DNA of 64,000 nucleotides. Source: an uncultured Acidobacteriota bacterium. Lineage in GTDB: Bacteria; Acidobacteriota; Terriglobia; Bryobacterales; Bryobacteraceae. The stretch covers positions 62,001-126,000 of the forward strand of contig CADEFM010000015.1 of assembly GCA_902826605.1 (NCBI GenBank). Reading direction: 5' to 3'. A program made the translations under genes and the position numbers. The notes under the pieces were generated by a model. That model ran no database searches, was not told the DNA's origin, and saw only the letters and a list, made by a program, of their open reading frames with translations. Shown here piece after piece: positions 42,409 through 51,785 of the stretch (positions are counted from its first letter, which is position 1; every line of letters starts with the position of its first letter).

Positions 42409-43131
42409 GTGCCCTACCTAATCCTTAGCGATATTCACGCCAATTGGGAGGCGCTCCAAGCCGTGCTCGCGGATGCGAACGGGGCCTATGACCGGATTGT
42501 CTGCCTGGGTGATCTGGTAGGCTACGGCGCAGATCCCAATGCCGTGGTGGATTGGTCCCGCACGAGTGTAGCGGCGGTCATACGCGGCAACCATGACAGG
42601 GCGTGCATCGGGTTTGACGATTTGGAAAACTACAATCCAGCCGCCCGCGCTTCGGCGGTATGGACGCGCGAGGCGCTCACGCCTGACAACCGTCAATATC
42701 TGGAAAAACTTCCGCGCGGGCCGCTGGCCTATGAAGGTGTGGATCTGGCGCACGGCTCTCCGGCCGACGAAGACGAGTATCTGGTGACCCCGCACGACGC
42801 GGAATTCTCGCAGCCCTCCCTGGGGAGTCCGCTCTGTTTCTTTGGGCACACTCATGTGCAGGGCGGTTTTGTGCTGACCCGGGGCAAGGGACGGCGGATT
42901 CTTCCGACCGGCACGTTGACCTTGCAGAGAGGCCTCGAATACCTGATTAACCCGGGATCCGTTGGCCAACCCCGGGACGGAAATCCGTTGGCGGCCTACG
43001 CATTGTTTCATCCCGAGACCGGCGTCGTGGAATACCGCCGGGTGGCCTATGATATCGACCGCACGGCTAAGAAAATTCTGGCCGCGCGCTTACCGGAGTT
43101 TCTGGCAACGCGTTTGTATGAAGGGCTGTAA
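42409..43131 (+). CDS. Metallophosphoesterase (YfcE/ApaH-like)
   Basis: 240 residues with all calcineurin motifs: ILSDIHANWEAL (the metal Asp and His), VCLGDLVGYGADP, IRGNHDRA and FFGHTHVQGGF. Small cytosolic members hydrolyse phosphodiesters or dinucleoside polyphosphates; the VGYGADP insertion resembles a subgroup widespread in bacteria and of unknown substrate. GTG start at 42409, three bases after the previous stop. Tandem with the membrane-anchored relative. Confidence 0.86.
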   Translation: MPYLILSDIHANWEALQAVLADANGAYDRIVCLGDLVGYGADPNAVVDWSRTSVAAVIRGNHDRACIGFDDLENYNPAARASAVWTREALTPDNRQYLEKLPRGPLAYEGVDLAHGSPADEDEYLVTPHDAEFSQPSLGSPLCFFGHTHVQGGFVLTRGKGRRILPTGTLTLQRGLEYLINPGSVGQPRDGNPLAAYALFHPETGVVEYRRVAYDIDRTAKKILAARLPEFLATRLYEGL

Positions 43132-43227
43132 GGCCCGCCAAACACAACCGCCGATCACTTTCCTGCAAACTTCGTGAACCTCCCTTTTCGCGACTGCCGT
43201 GAAAAGCCTTAGGATAGAGTGATAGCA

Positions 43228-45441
43228 ATGTCCCCACGAGACGACCGTCCGGTCATGAACCCAAGGATCGTCGTCGCTACAACGGTAGCGCTTTCCTTCA
43301 TCAGCTTCTGGCGGGGCGCCTCCATTGTATTGAGTGATCTGGCGTCTTCCATGTTCTACGCCGGCGGCGCGGCGGAGCATGCGATCGGAAAATCCGCCCC
43401 CTGGTTCGTGCTGGGCGTCATGCTGTTCAGCTTCGCGGTACGCAGTGTGTACCTTGAAAGCTGCAGCATGTATGTGCGCGGCGGCGTGTATGTGGTGGTG
43501 CATGACAGCATGGGTCCGGTGATGGCCAAACTGTCGGTATCCGCGCTGGTTTTCGACTATATTCTCACCGGGCCGATCAGCGTGGTGAGCGCAGGCCAAT
43601 ATCTAGGAGCGCTGCTGAATGAAATCAGCGAACTTCTGCATCAAAGTTATCGCGTCGATGTGAATCTATTTTCCGCGGGCGTCGGCATCCTGATCACGCT
43701 GTACTTTTGGTGGGAGAACGTGAAGGGCGTGCATGAATCCAGCGGCAAGGCGCTGCGGATCATGCAGATCACCTCGGTGATGGTGGGAATCCTGCTGATC
43801 TGGTGCCCCATTACCATCTTCCTGAAAGGCCGCTTCGACCTTCCTCCCGCCCCCATACCATCGAACATCAACCTATCCGAAGAGGCGCAAGGTTGGCTGG
43901 CGGGAACAGGGTTGCTCAATTTGTCGGTGGTCCTGGTGATTGTGGCCTTTGGACATTCCCTGCTCTCGATGAGCGGCTTTGAGACGCTGGCGCAGGTCTA
44001 CCGGGAAATCGCCTCTCCCAAGATGAAGAATCTGAAAATCACGGCGAACATCACCTGCTGGTATGCGGTGTTTTGTACCGGGGTGATCACTTTGTTCGCG
44101 GTCATGATCATTCCGGACAACATCCGCCCGGCCTATTTCGGCAACCTGATCGGCGGCTTGGCGATGAACCTCAGCGGACCGTACGCGATGCGTCTGGGCT
44201 TCCATATTTTTGTAGTCATCGTCGGGGGACTGATTCTCGCTGGGGCAGCGAATACATCGCTCATTGGCGCGAATGGAGTGATGAACCGCGTCGCCGAGGA
44301 TGGCGTCCTGATCCCGTGGTTCCGCAAACCTCACAAAAAATACGGGACCACGTACCACATCGTCAATCTGATCGCATTGATGCAGATTGCCACCATTATC
44401 TATAGCTGGGGCGATATGACGATCCTGGCCGAAGCGTACGCGTTTGGCGTGGTGTGGAGCTTCTTCATGAAGGCTCTGGGAGTCACCGTGCTCCGCTTCC
44501 AAAGGACCGACCAGGAATACAAAGTGCCTGGGAACATTCGCATTGGGGGACGCGAGATCCCGATTGGGTTGGGGATCACCACGTTGCTGCTGGGCGCGGT
44601 GGCCATCGCCAATTTGTTGACCAAGCAAATCGCCACCAAGTACGGTCTGGCGTTCACGCTTACCCTGTTCGTCGTCTTCACCATTTCCGAACAGTGGAAC
44701 AAGCGCAGGAAGCAAACCGAGAAGCAGGGTCTGGAGCAGTTCAATCTGGAACACCAACCCATCGTGGATACGGACAGCCTGCACGCGCGCCCGGGTTGCG
44801 TGCTGGTGGCCGTGCGCGATTACAATCGCATGGAACATCTCCGGCGTATTCTTGAGAAGACCAACCTCCGGCGGCACGATATCGTTGTGATGACGGTGCG
44901 CCAGATCGCTACCGGCGGGGAATACGATCTGGCGGAGCGCCAGTTATTCGGGGAATACGAAAAGGAATTGTTCAGCCATGTGGTGAAGCTGGCGGAAAAG
45001 GAAGGCAAAGAGGTGGAGCTGCTGATGGTGTCGGCGCTGAATCCGTTTGATGCCATGGCAGACACCGCCACGCGCTTGCGCGCCTCCCGCTTGGTTACCG
45101 GAGTGAGTGAACGGATGACTTCCGATGAACTCGCGCGCCGCATTGGCCTGGCATGGGAGCATCTGCCGGAACCTCGTCACCCGTTTTCACTGGAAGTGAT
45201 CAGTCCGGGCCGGCCTTCCGCGTTTATCAATCTTGGACCGCATCCGCCGCGCTTGTGGCCGGAGGATGTGGACCGTTGCCACGATATCTGGCTGAAGCTC
45301 AGCGAAACGCCCCAGTTTGGCGCGCGCTTGCACCACCGGGATGTGGTGGGGGTAGCCCTCCGGCGGCTGGAGCAGGAACTGGATAGCGAAATGCGGGAGC
45401 AGGTGATCCGCGACGTGGAGCGCGAATTGCGCCACGAGTAA
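43228..45441 (+). CDS. APC-superfamily amino-acid permease with long C-terminal Usp-like domain
   Basis: About 737 residues: roughly twelve membrane helices (residues 12-490) of the amino acid-polyamine-organocation family, then a soluble tail of about 210 residues starting near ARPGCVLVAVRDYNRMEHL. The tail has the strand-helix order of universal stress protein domains (VLVAVRD, HDIVVMTVRQ, VELLMVSALNP, RASRLVTGVSE). Such USP tails occur in cationic-amino-acid or Usp-linked permeases and may bind a nucleotide to gate transport. Substrate not assignable. Preceded by AGGATAGAG at reasonable spacing. Confidence 0.8.
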   Translation: MSPRDDRPVMNPRIVVATTVALSFISFWRGASIVLSDLASSMFYAGGAAEHAIGKSAPWFVLGVMLFSFAVRSVYLESCSMYVRGGVYVVVHDSMGPVMAKLSVSALVFDYILTGPISVVSAGQYLGALLNEISELLHQSYRVDVNLFSAGVGILITLYFWWENVKGVHESSGKALRIMQITSVMVGILLIWCPITIFLKGRFDLPPAPIPSNINLSEEAQGWLAGTGLLNLSVVLVIVAFGHSLLSMSGFETLAQVYREIASPKMKNLKITANITCWYAVFCTGVITLFAVMIIPDNIRPAYFGNLIGGLAMNLSGPYAMRLGFHIFVVIVGGLILAGAANTSLIGANGVMNRVAEDGVLIPWFRKPHKKYGTTYHIVNLIALMQIATIIYSWGDMTILAEAYAFGVVWSFFMKALGVTVLRFQRTDQEYKVPGNIRIGGREIPIGLGITTLLLGAVAIANLLTKQIATKYGLAFTLTLFVVFTISEQWNKRRKQTEKQGLEQFNLEHQPIVDTDSLHARPGCVLVAVRDYNRMEHLRRILEKTNLRRHDIVVMTVRQIATGGEYDLAERQLFGEYEKELFSHVVKLAEKEGKEVELLMVSALNPFDAMADTATRLRASRLVTGVSERMTSDELARRIGLAWEHLPEPRHPFSLEVISPGRPSAFINLGPHPPRLWPEDVDRCHDIWLKLSETPQFGARLHHRDVVGVALRRLEQELDSEMREQVIRDVERELRHE

Positions 45442-45535
45442 GCAGTCGCACGGCCCGGCCACGGCGTCCGTCAGGACCAAGGCGTCCTTAGAATAGCCCC
45501 GGTTTTCACAGGCCGGTCCAACATAACCCGAAAGG

Positions 45536-45541
45536 TATACT
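45536..45541 (+). promoter_or_regulatory. Candidate -10 element of gap
   Basis: TATACT at 45536-45541 is only eight bases before the ATG at 45550; transcription from it would start almost at the start codon, giving a nearly leaderless message. No good -35 box is seen, so it may not be the real promoter. Confidence 0.3.
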
Positions 45542-45549
45542 GAAAGTTT

Positions 45550-46557
45550 ATGCCCATCAAAGTAGGAATTAACGGTCTCGGACGCATTGGACGCAACGTG
45601 GTCCGCGCGGGGTTACACAACCCCAATATAGAATTCGTCGCCGCCAACGATCTGACGGACGTCAAGACGCTGGCCCATTTATTGAAGTACGACTCCATTC
45701 TGGGCCCGCTGGACGCGGATGTGAAAGCGGAAAGCGACGCCCTGGTGATCAACGGCAAGCGCCTTAAGATCTTCGGCCTCAAGGATCCGGCCGAAATAGA
45801 CTGGCCCGGCGTGGGTGCGCAAGTGGTGGTGGAATCCACCGGAAAATTCACCGATGGGAAGGATGCCGCCAAGCATCTGCGCGGATCCGTCAAGAAGGTG
45901 ATCATTTCCGCGCCTGCCAAGAATGAAGATGTCACTTTAGTCCTGGGCGTGAATGATTCCACCTACGACGCTTCCAAACACAACATCATCTCTAACGCGT
46001 CCTGCACCACCAATTGCCTGGCGCCGGTGGTCAAGGTGTTGCACGAGGCTTTCGGCATCGAGAGAGGCTCGATGACGACGATTCACAGTTACACCAACGA
46101 CCAGAACGTGCTGGACTTTCCCCACAAGGATTTGCGCCGCGCGCGGGCCGCCGCGTTGAACATGATTCCCACCACCACGGGCGCTGCCAAGGCGATTGGC
46201 CTCGTGATGCCGCAATTGAAGGGCAAACTCGACGGCTATTCCATGCGCGTGCCCACACCCAACGTTTCGGTGGTGGATTTTGTCGCGGTGCTGGCCAAGC
46301 CGACGACCACCGAAGCAGTCAATGCCGCCATAAAGGCAGCCGCGGATGGCCCGCTGAAAGGCATCCTCGCCTACACCGAAGACCCGGTGGTCTCCACCGA
46401 CATGATGCACAACCCCAACAGCTCGATTGTGGACATCGAACTTACCAAGGTGCTGGACGGCACGCTGGTGAAAGTGGTCGCGTGGTACGACAATGAGTGG
46501 GGCTACTCCATGCGCGTGGTGGATTTGATCGAGTTCCTGGCGAAAAAAGGTCTTTAG
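45550..46557 (+). CDS. gap: Glyceraldehyde-3-phosphate dehydrogenase, type I
   Basis: 335 residues. NAD site GINGLGRIGR with Asp34 in AANDLTD (NAD rather than NADP preference), catalytic Cys152 in SNASCTTNCLAP, PTTTGAAKAIGLV and WYDNEWGYSMR. It carries out the oxidative phosphorylation step of glycolysis. Single-gene unit, convergent with the isocitrate dehydrogenase gene with eight bases between. The ribosome site is weak (GAAAG). Confidence 0.96.
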   Translation: MPIKVGINGLGRIGRNVVRAGLHNPNIEFVAANDLTDVKTLAHLLKYDSILGPLDADVKAESDALVINGKRLKIFGLKDPAEIDWPGVGAQVVVESTGKFTDGKDAAKHLRGSVKKVIISAPAKNEDVTLVLGVNDSTYDASKHNIISNASCTTNCLAPVVKVLHEAFGIERGSMTTIHSYTNDQNVLDFPHKDLRRARAAALNMIPTTTGAAKAIGLVMPQLKGKLDGYSMRVPTPNVSVVDFVAVLAKPTTTEAVNAAIKAAADGPLKGILAYTEDPVVSTDMMHNPNSSIVDIELTKVLDGTLVKVVAWYDNEWGYSMRVVDLIEFLAKKGL

Positions 46558-46565
46558 CCCACAAG

Positions 46566-47573
46566 CTAAGCCATCGCGGCAATTACTGCTTCAGTAAACT
46601 GGCTGGTCGACGCCTTGCCGCCCACGTCTCCGGTGACGTGCTTATTTTCGGCATAGACTCGTTCGATGGCCGCCTGCAAGCGCGCCGCAGCAGCGTGCTC
46701 TTTCAAGTGGATCAACATCAGTGCGGCGGACATCATCATGGCCGTGGGATTCGCAAGGCCCTTACCAGCGATATCGGGCGCGGAACCGTGGACGGCTTCG
46801 AATACGGCGTGATAATCGCCCATGTTCGCGCCCGGCACGATGCCGAGGCCGCCCACCAAGCCCGCCGCGAGGTCCGACACGATATCGCCATAGAGATTGG
46901 GCAGCAGCAGCACGTCGAAGGTTTCGGGGCGGACGACCAATTGCATGGCGGCGTTGTCCACGATCAGTTCGTTGTATTGAATGGCGGGAAAGCGCGCGGC
47001 GACTTCCCGGCAGCAGCGCAGGAACAGGCCGTCCGACAGCTTCATGATATTGGCCTTGTGAATGGCCGTGACCTTCTTGCGCCCGGTGGATGCCGCGAAT
47101 TGAAACGCGTACTCGGCGATGCGGATGGAAGCGGTGCGCGTGATCACCTTCAGCGCGGTCACCACGTCCTTGACCACTTCATGCTCCAGCCCGGAGTACA
47201 AATCTTCGGTGTTCTCACGAAAGATCACCATATCGATTTTCAAGTCTTGAAAGCGGGTGGCGACACCGGGCAGGGAGTGCACGGGGCGTACGTTGGCGTA
47301 CAGGTCCAACTTCTTGCGCAGAGCCACGTTGACGCTGGAAAATCCGCCGCCAATGGGCGTGGTGACAGGACCTTTCAAGCCTACACGCGTGCGCTCCAGG
47401 CTATCTACAACGCTTTGCGGCAGCGATTCGCCCGTCTTGAAAATTAGATCGGCATTCAGCTCCGAAATTTCCCACTCGATCTTTACACCGGTAGCATCCA
47501 CGGCGCGGCGCGCGGCGCTGGACACTTCGGGTCCAATACCGTCGCCTGGTATCAACGTTACAAGGTGGGACAT
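46566..47573 (-). CDS. NAD-type isocitrate/isopropylmalate dehydrogenase
   Basis: 335 residues of the beta-decarboxylating dehydrogenase family. N-terminal LIPGDGIGPEV, the substrate loop SSVNVALRKKLDLYANVRP, FRENTEDLY, the metal Asp in LYGDIVSD and the NAD loop EAVHGSAPDIAGKG are visible. The SSVN pattern and TEDLYSG tract favour NAD-dependent isocitrate dehydrogenase over LeuB; a homoisocitrate role is possible. Ribosome site GGAATGTA directly before the ATG. Confidence 0.85.
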   Translation of the reverse strand: MSHLVTLIPGDGIGPEVSSAARRAVDATGVKIEWEISELNADLIFKTGESLPQSVVDSLERTRVGLKGPVTTPIGGGFSSVNVALRKKLDLYANVRPVHSLPGVATRFQDLKIDMVIFRENTEDLYSGLEHEVVKDVVTALKVITRTASIRIAEYAFQFAASTGRKKVTAIHKANIMKLSDGLFLRCCREVAARFPAIQYNELIVDNAAMQLVVRPETFDVLLLPNLYGDIVSDLAAGLVGGLGIVPGANMGDYHAVFEAVHGSAPDIAGKGLANPTAMMMSAALMLIHLKEHAAAARLQAAIERVYAENKHVTGDVGGKASTSQFTEAVIAAMA

Positions 47574-47639
47574 TACATTCCAGTGTAACGGGCGAGGTTA
47601 GATTCAACGCGAAGGCTCGCCGACGGGGGCCGCAGCGGG

Positions 47640-48308
47640 TTAGGCTTCGACCAACTTCTTGCGTATGGCGTAGCGAATGAGTTCGCTGCGGTCGTGCAGA
47701 TCCAGCTTCCGCATCAAGTTAACTTTATGAGCGTCCACTGTTTTTACACTCAGATTGAGCCGAGTGGCGATGTCCTTCAAGGACTGGCCTTCGGCCAGGA
47801 AGACCAGAATTTCGCGCTCCCGATCACTGAGCAATTCATAGCCGCCCTTGAAATCCGCAGGCTGCGCCATGTACTGACGAATCAGACCAGTGAGTACTCG
47901 AGGACTCATATACTGCTGCCCCCGGTGTACCGCCTGGATGGCGTAGACCAATTGCAGGGGCGGCGAGTCTTTGAGCACGTATCCGGCTGCGCCGGAATCC
48001 AAGCAACGGGCAACCATGTCCTCGTCGTCATAAACCGTCAAGATGAGGACTTTGATGTCAGGGCGGCTTTTCTTGATGCGGCGCACCGCATCAAAGCCTT
48101 TAAGCACCGGCATGGAAACATCCATCAAGACCACATCCGGATAGAGGCGGATAGCCTGCTCCACTCCTTCTTTTCCATCAGCAGCCTCACCCACAACCTC
48201 GATGTCGGGTTGCGAATTCAATATGGTCTTGACGCCTTCACGGAAGAGCGCATGGTCATCGCACACCAGTACCCGAATGCGCTTAGCGGAGGGTGGCGGC
48301 TGCATCAT
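47640..48308 (-). CDS. NarL/FixJ-type response regulator
   Basis: 222 residues: receiver domain with phospho-acceptor Asp63 in VVLMDVSMP and LKDS loop, then a LuxR-type helix-turn-helix (LLSDREREILVFLAEGQSLKDIA, followed by LSVKTVDAHKVNLMRKL). It overlaps the histidine kinase stop by ATGA, so the two form one operon. Targets unknown. Confidence 0.93.
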   Translation of the reverse strand: MMQPPPSAKRIRVLVCDDHALFREGVKTILNSQPDIEVVGEAADGKEGVEQAIRLYPDVVLMDVSMPVLKGFDAVRRIKKSRPDIKVLILTVYDDEDMVARCLDSGAAGYVLKDSPPLQLVYAIQAVHRGQQYMSPRVLTGLIRQYMAQPADFKGGYELLSDREREILVFLAEGQSLKDIATRLNLSVKTVDAHKVNLMRKLDLHDRSELIRYAIRKKLVEA

Positions 48309-49459
48309 TTCGCGCCCCCCGGGAGCGGCAGATCCACCTCGATCCGGGTGCCCCTGTTCTTACTGAAAGCATTGTTGGGTCTGGATTGAATGTGAATCCT
48401 GCCCCCTAGCACTTCCACTCTCTCACGCATAGCCGTCAGGCCAAAGGAGCGTCGCCCAGGTCTGGCAGTGGTATCGAACCCAATCCCGTCGTCTTCTATC
48501 ACCATTACTAATACAGCATCTTTCATGGAACCCAGCGATACTTTGACGTTCTTGGCGAACGCGTGTTTCAGTACGTTAGACAGCGCACCCTGCAACAATC
48601 GGTACATCGCAACTTGATGGCTCATGGGTATGTCGTCGGGAACGTAGCCTTCTCTAAGAGTTAGAGGGATTTTCGTTCTCGCGGAAAACTGTGTGGTGTA
48701 GGTTCGTACGGCGGGCAAGAACCCTAAGTCGTCAAAAACGGCGGGTCCCAGATCAAGCACCAATCTTCGTACGGAGTCGATGGCATGGGAAACCAGGGAG
48801 ATCGCCTCAGCCAGCCGTGGCCGGATGCCTGAGAACTCTTTGCCGTTTGTATCCAACGCTATCATCTCAAGATATAGTTTGATCAAGATCAAATCATGGC
48901 CGACTTCGTCATGCAAGTCTCGCGAGAGGCGTTGGCGCTCTTCTTCGTAGACCTTTGTGACATAGGCGGAAGCCCCATGGCGCTGATCCTCAGCGTCCGA
49001 TAAATCGGCTTTCGTAGGGGCGGGCTTTCCGGCCGCCTCATTGGCTGCGTAACCCGAGACCACTAATACGACCACCAGCGCGTGAAGCCGGGATAACGCG
49101 AGCTTCGACGCTTCGCCCTTGGATTCAGAGCTTCCCAAGTACAGCACCCCAATTTCAAACAGGCGATTCAGCGCTGCTACCGCGCGGTCCAGTTTCACGC
49201 CGCGCTGCGCGAGTTTTCCGCCATACTCCTGGATTCGCTCTTGGAAAACCGTATAGGAGCATTTGCGCACTTGTTTCGCCAGCACCTTAAGATCCAGCGG
49301 TCCTTCCGCGATAAGGCCTTCGTCTTTTAACGCTAACCCCACCAGTTCCTGGCGCCACTGGGCCAGTATCTCGGCGGAACTTGCAGCGAGCGTTTCCAGC
49401 GCGTCCGCAGCGCGAGCTTGAATGGTGGAATGAAGTCTGCGCTGTGAAATCACTGGCAT
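48305..49459 (-). CDS. Soluble sensor histidine kinase (HisKA_3)
   Basis: 384 residues. An N-terminal helical region (about residues 15-145) resembles RsbRD-type N-terminal domains (ILAQWRQELVGLALKDEG) and no membrane segment is confirmed. The dimerisation/phosphotransfer domain has RDLHDEVGHDLILIK with His183, and the ATP domain ends with IEDDGIGF and GLTAMRERVEVLGG. It pairs with the NarL-type regulator downstream. ATG at 49459 was preferred to a TTG one codon earlier. Signal sensed is unknown. Confidence 0.88.
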   Translation of the reverse strand: MPVISQRRLHSTIQARAADALETLAASSAEILAQWRQELVGLALKDEGLIAEGPLDLKVLAKQVRKCSYTVFQERIQEYGGKLAQRGVKLDRAVAALNRLFEIGVLYLGSSESKGEASKLALSRLHALVVVLVVSGYAANEAAGKPAPTKADLSDAEDQRHGASAYVTKVYEEERQRLSRDLHDEVGHDLILIKLYLEMIALDTNGKEFSGIRPRLAEAISLVSHAIDSVRRLVLDLGPAVFDDLGFLPAVRTYTTQFSARTKIPLTLREGYVPDDIPMSHQVAMYRLLQGALSNVLKHAFAKNVKVSLGSMKDAVLVMVIEDDGIGFDTTARPGRRSFGLTAMRERVEVLGGRIHIQSRPNNAFSKNRGTRIEVDLPLPGGAK

Positions 49460-49723
49460 CAAAGAGGCTTGTCAGGTGACGATTCTCACGGCACTCCACA
49501 AAATCCGTGCAACTTCCATGCCAGTCGAGTGTTGGCACGCTTTTTCGCGGTAAGCTTCACAGGAAGAAACGCGAGTGCCACCATTCAACGATGCCGTTTC
49601 CACTTTAGGTCCACATTCGCGCCGGTTCCAATAGTCGCCGGATGATGACAAGTCTCCCGCCTTCCAATAGATACGTGGATAGATCAAGCAACGTGTTACC
49701 TTGGTGCTACTTTTACATTTCTA

Positions 49724-49975
49724 ATGGCGGACTCGGAAAAATTCCTTGCGGCGGACAGCAAAAACGAGTACGGACGCCGCATTCGGCAATTTGATCTCTC
49801 TATTTTTCCGAGCTACCTGTTTTGCCGCGTAGATACGACCGTACAACGCTCGATCTTAACTGCTGGACGGTGGAAAATCAGGTGGCAACATTGGCCGAAG
49901 CAACACCACACGGGTTTTGCTCGTTCAGCCGGTTTGATCAAGCGTACATCAAGACCGGGCGACGCAAGCCTTTGA
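49724..49975 (+). pseudogene. Decayed NusG/UpxY-like transcription antiterminator gene
   Basis: The frame reads DSEKFLAADSKNEYGRRIRQ followed by FDLSIFPSYLFCRVD, then ILTAGRWKI. This matches the heart of the NusG N-terminal domain, usually FLP...RR..DR.K...PLFPGYVFCRFD..R..IL.TPGVV. The N-terminal aromatic motif, the rest of the domain beyond ILT and the KOW domain are missing, and the sequence after about 49875 has no family likeness. UpxY-type NusG paralogues usually sit at the head of polysaccharide operons; here nothing of that kind follows. I read it as a relic, with moderate confidence in the family. Confidence 0.5.
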
Positions 49976-49990
49976 GGGGGCAAATGAAAT

Positions 49991-50017
49991 GGGGCCGTGC
50001 AGCAAGCTGCCGGCCCC
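49991..50017 (-). terminator. Rho-independent terminator of the SYLF-OmpA unit
   Basis: GGGGCCG-T-GCAGC-AA-GCTGC-CGGCCCC: a twelve-base-pair stem with one bulge. On the minus strand it is followed by ATTTCATTTG. It lies 28 bases beyond the stop codon of the OmpA-like gene. Confidence 0.75.
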
Positions 50018-50044
50018 ATCCTCCGAAAGCCAGTTTCCGCCCGA

Positions 50045-51754
50045 TTAGCGGGCGGCCACCGGGATAATGCCAATCTCCGTGCCAATCACTTCGCCGGAGA
50101 TCACCAGTTCGACGCGCCGGTTCTGTTGCCGGCCCTCCGCAGTATCATTGGACGCTACGGGCTGGGTTTTGCCCAGTCCTTTTGTGGTGACCGAACTCCC
50201 CGCCATCCCTTGCTGTGTCAGATAGTCGCGTACCGAAGCGCCGCGCTGCTCGGAAAGAGTCTGATTGTATTCATCTCCCCCAACGCTATCCGTGTGCCCT
50301 TCCACATCCAGTTTCAAGCCCGGATGACCAGACACGATACCGGCCACCTTGGCCAGCTTCTCGCGAGCCATTGGCCGCAATGTAAACTTGGCGGTGTCGA
50401 AAAGGACATCCGACAAATTCACGATCAGCCCCCGAGCGGTATCGCGAGTCTGCAGAATTACATTGAACTGTTTCAGCAGCTGGGCTCGTAACTCCGCCTT
50501 TTCCGTCTCAAGCTGAGCCTTCTGTTTGGCGGCACTATCGAGGTCGGCTTGATTTGCCGCTCTCTGTGCTTCATTTGCCGCTCTCTGCGCTTCGTTTTCG
50601 CGCTTCAGGCGATCCGCCTCGGCTCCAGCGGCGGCTAACCGCGAATCGCTTTCGAGCTTCAGACGGTCTGCCTCGTTCTTGGCATCCATCGTGCGGGCTT
50701 GATTTTCCAGTCTCACGCGTTCGGCTTCGGTGAGCGCGGTGGCCGTCTGCAAATCCTTCTCTCGCCGCAAGCGGTCAGCTTCGGCCTGCGCCCGAACGCG
50801 CGCTGCGTCGGCTTCGCGGGTGACGCGATCGGTCTCCGACTGTGCGGCTGCGCGTCCGGCATCGGCGCGGGCCTCGCGATCCACGGATTGCTGCCGCTCC
50901 AGAGCCAGAGCGTCTTCTTCCTGGCGTTTCACGGCAATGGCGCGCGCATCTTCCGCTGTCTGGACTGCCTGACGCGCAGTCATGGTGACAGGCTTCGAGC
51001 CTGCATTGCGTGCCTGATAGGCTTCTGCCTGGGCCAAGATCTGCTCAGCCTTTTGAAAGGTTTCGGTTGCGAAGCGGTCCGCGCCGACGGCGCGTGCAAT
51101 CTGAACTGCGTTGCGAGCTTCGTAGAGCTCCAGCGGCTGTTTCCGATCCATCTTTAGTGCGAGCGGATTCGAAAGACGTTGATACTGGCCACGTTGCAGC
51201 AGTTCATACTTAGCATCGACCTCTTCGACCTTTCCCCGCGTATCCGCGCGGACGACGTTCTCCATGACGATGAGGTCGCTCGGGCGGGTTACCGAGAAAT
51301 ACGGTTCGGCGGTAACCACCAGGCCGAATACCTGCAATTCCGTGGTCACGTTCAGTTTGCCTTCCGTTCCGTTCAGCAGGATCTCGCCCAGATTGGACGT
51401 ACGGCCTTCCGGAGTGATGGCCCACAGAACGTACGTCAAGTATTCAGAGCCAAGTTTATTGGCCGGCTGCAGTTCATCGAACTCCACTTCGATTTCGATA
51501 TAGCCCTGCTTGCTTTCCACCTTGGCCTCGCCGTGCGAGCCCGGAAGAAGTTCGGTGCCGCGGAAATCAATTTTCGTGGCTCCGCTGCGGTGCTGGTAGT
51601 TGATAGCCTTCGCGGTCCGTTCAGTGACGGTCACGCGATAGATAGGAGTAAGGCCGGCGGCGGCCCGGTTCTGATTCTCGGTGCTTTCCTGCGCCGGAGT
51701 CTGGGCCGCCAGAACTCCGCATCCAATGAGGAGGGCGATGGTGATTTGTTTCAT
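50045..51754 (-). CDS. OmpA-family protein with long coiled coil
   Basis: 569 residues: signal peptide (MKQITIALLIGCGVLAAQT), a beta-rich N-terminal part (about 30-200), a charged coiled coil (about 240-430) full of repeated EADRLRRE-like heptads, and a C-terminal OmpA/MotB peptidoglycan-binding domain (about 445-560) with FDTAKFTLRP, VEGHTDSVGGDEYNQTLSEQ and NRRVELVI. It should tether the outer layer to peptidoglycan. Transcribed after the SYLF gene, 31 bases apart. A 21-bp tandem duplication lies inside the coiled coil. Confidence 0.84.
   Translation of the reverse strand: MKQITIALLIGCGVLAAQTPAQESTENQNRAAAGLTPIYRVTVTERTAKAINYQHRSGATKIDFRGTELLPGSHGEAKVESKQGYIEIEVEFDELQPANKLGSEYLTYVLWAITPEGRTSNLGEILLNGTEGKLNVTTELQVFGLVVTAEPYFSVTRPSDLIVMENVVRADTRGKVEEVDAKYELLQRGQYQRLSNPLALKMDRKQPLELYEARNAVQIARAVGADRFATETFQKAEQILAQAEAYQARNAGSKPVTMTARQAVQTAEDARAIAVKRQEEDALALERQQSVDREARADAGRAAAQSETDRVTREADAARVRAQAEADRLRREKDLQTATALTEAERVRLENQARTMDAKNEADRLKLESDSRLAAAGAEADRLKRENEAQRAANEAQRAANQADLDSAAKQKAQLETEKAELRAQLLKQFNVILQTRDTARGLIVNLSDVLFDTAKFTLRPMAREKLAKVAGIVSGHPGLKLDVEGHTDSVGGDEYNQTLSEQRGASVRDYLTQQGMAGSSVTTKGLGKTQPVASNDTAEGRQQNRRVELVISGEVIGTEIGIIPVAAR
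50552..50593. repeat. 21-bp tandem duplication in the coiled-coil region
   Basis: Two copies differing at one base (50552-50572 and 50573-50593) encode repeated NEAQRAA heptads in the OmpA-like protein, keeping the coiled-coil register. This is how the coiled coil may grow or shrink in length. Confidence 0.8.
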
Positions 51755-51785
51755 GTGTTTTGTCTCAACGATTCTTCCTGACGAT

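Larger units (their letters stand above)
49460..50044. other. 585-bp spacer with decayed NusG-like gene
   Basis: Stretch without intact gene between the kinase start and the OmpA-like stop. It holds an AT-richer leader of the kinase gene (49460-49720) with no recognisable promoter, the NusG/UpxY-like remnant (49724-49975) and a strong hairpin terminator (49991-50017). Confidence 0.5.
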
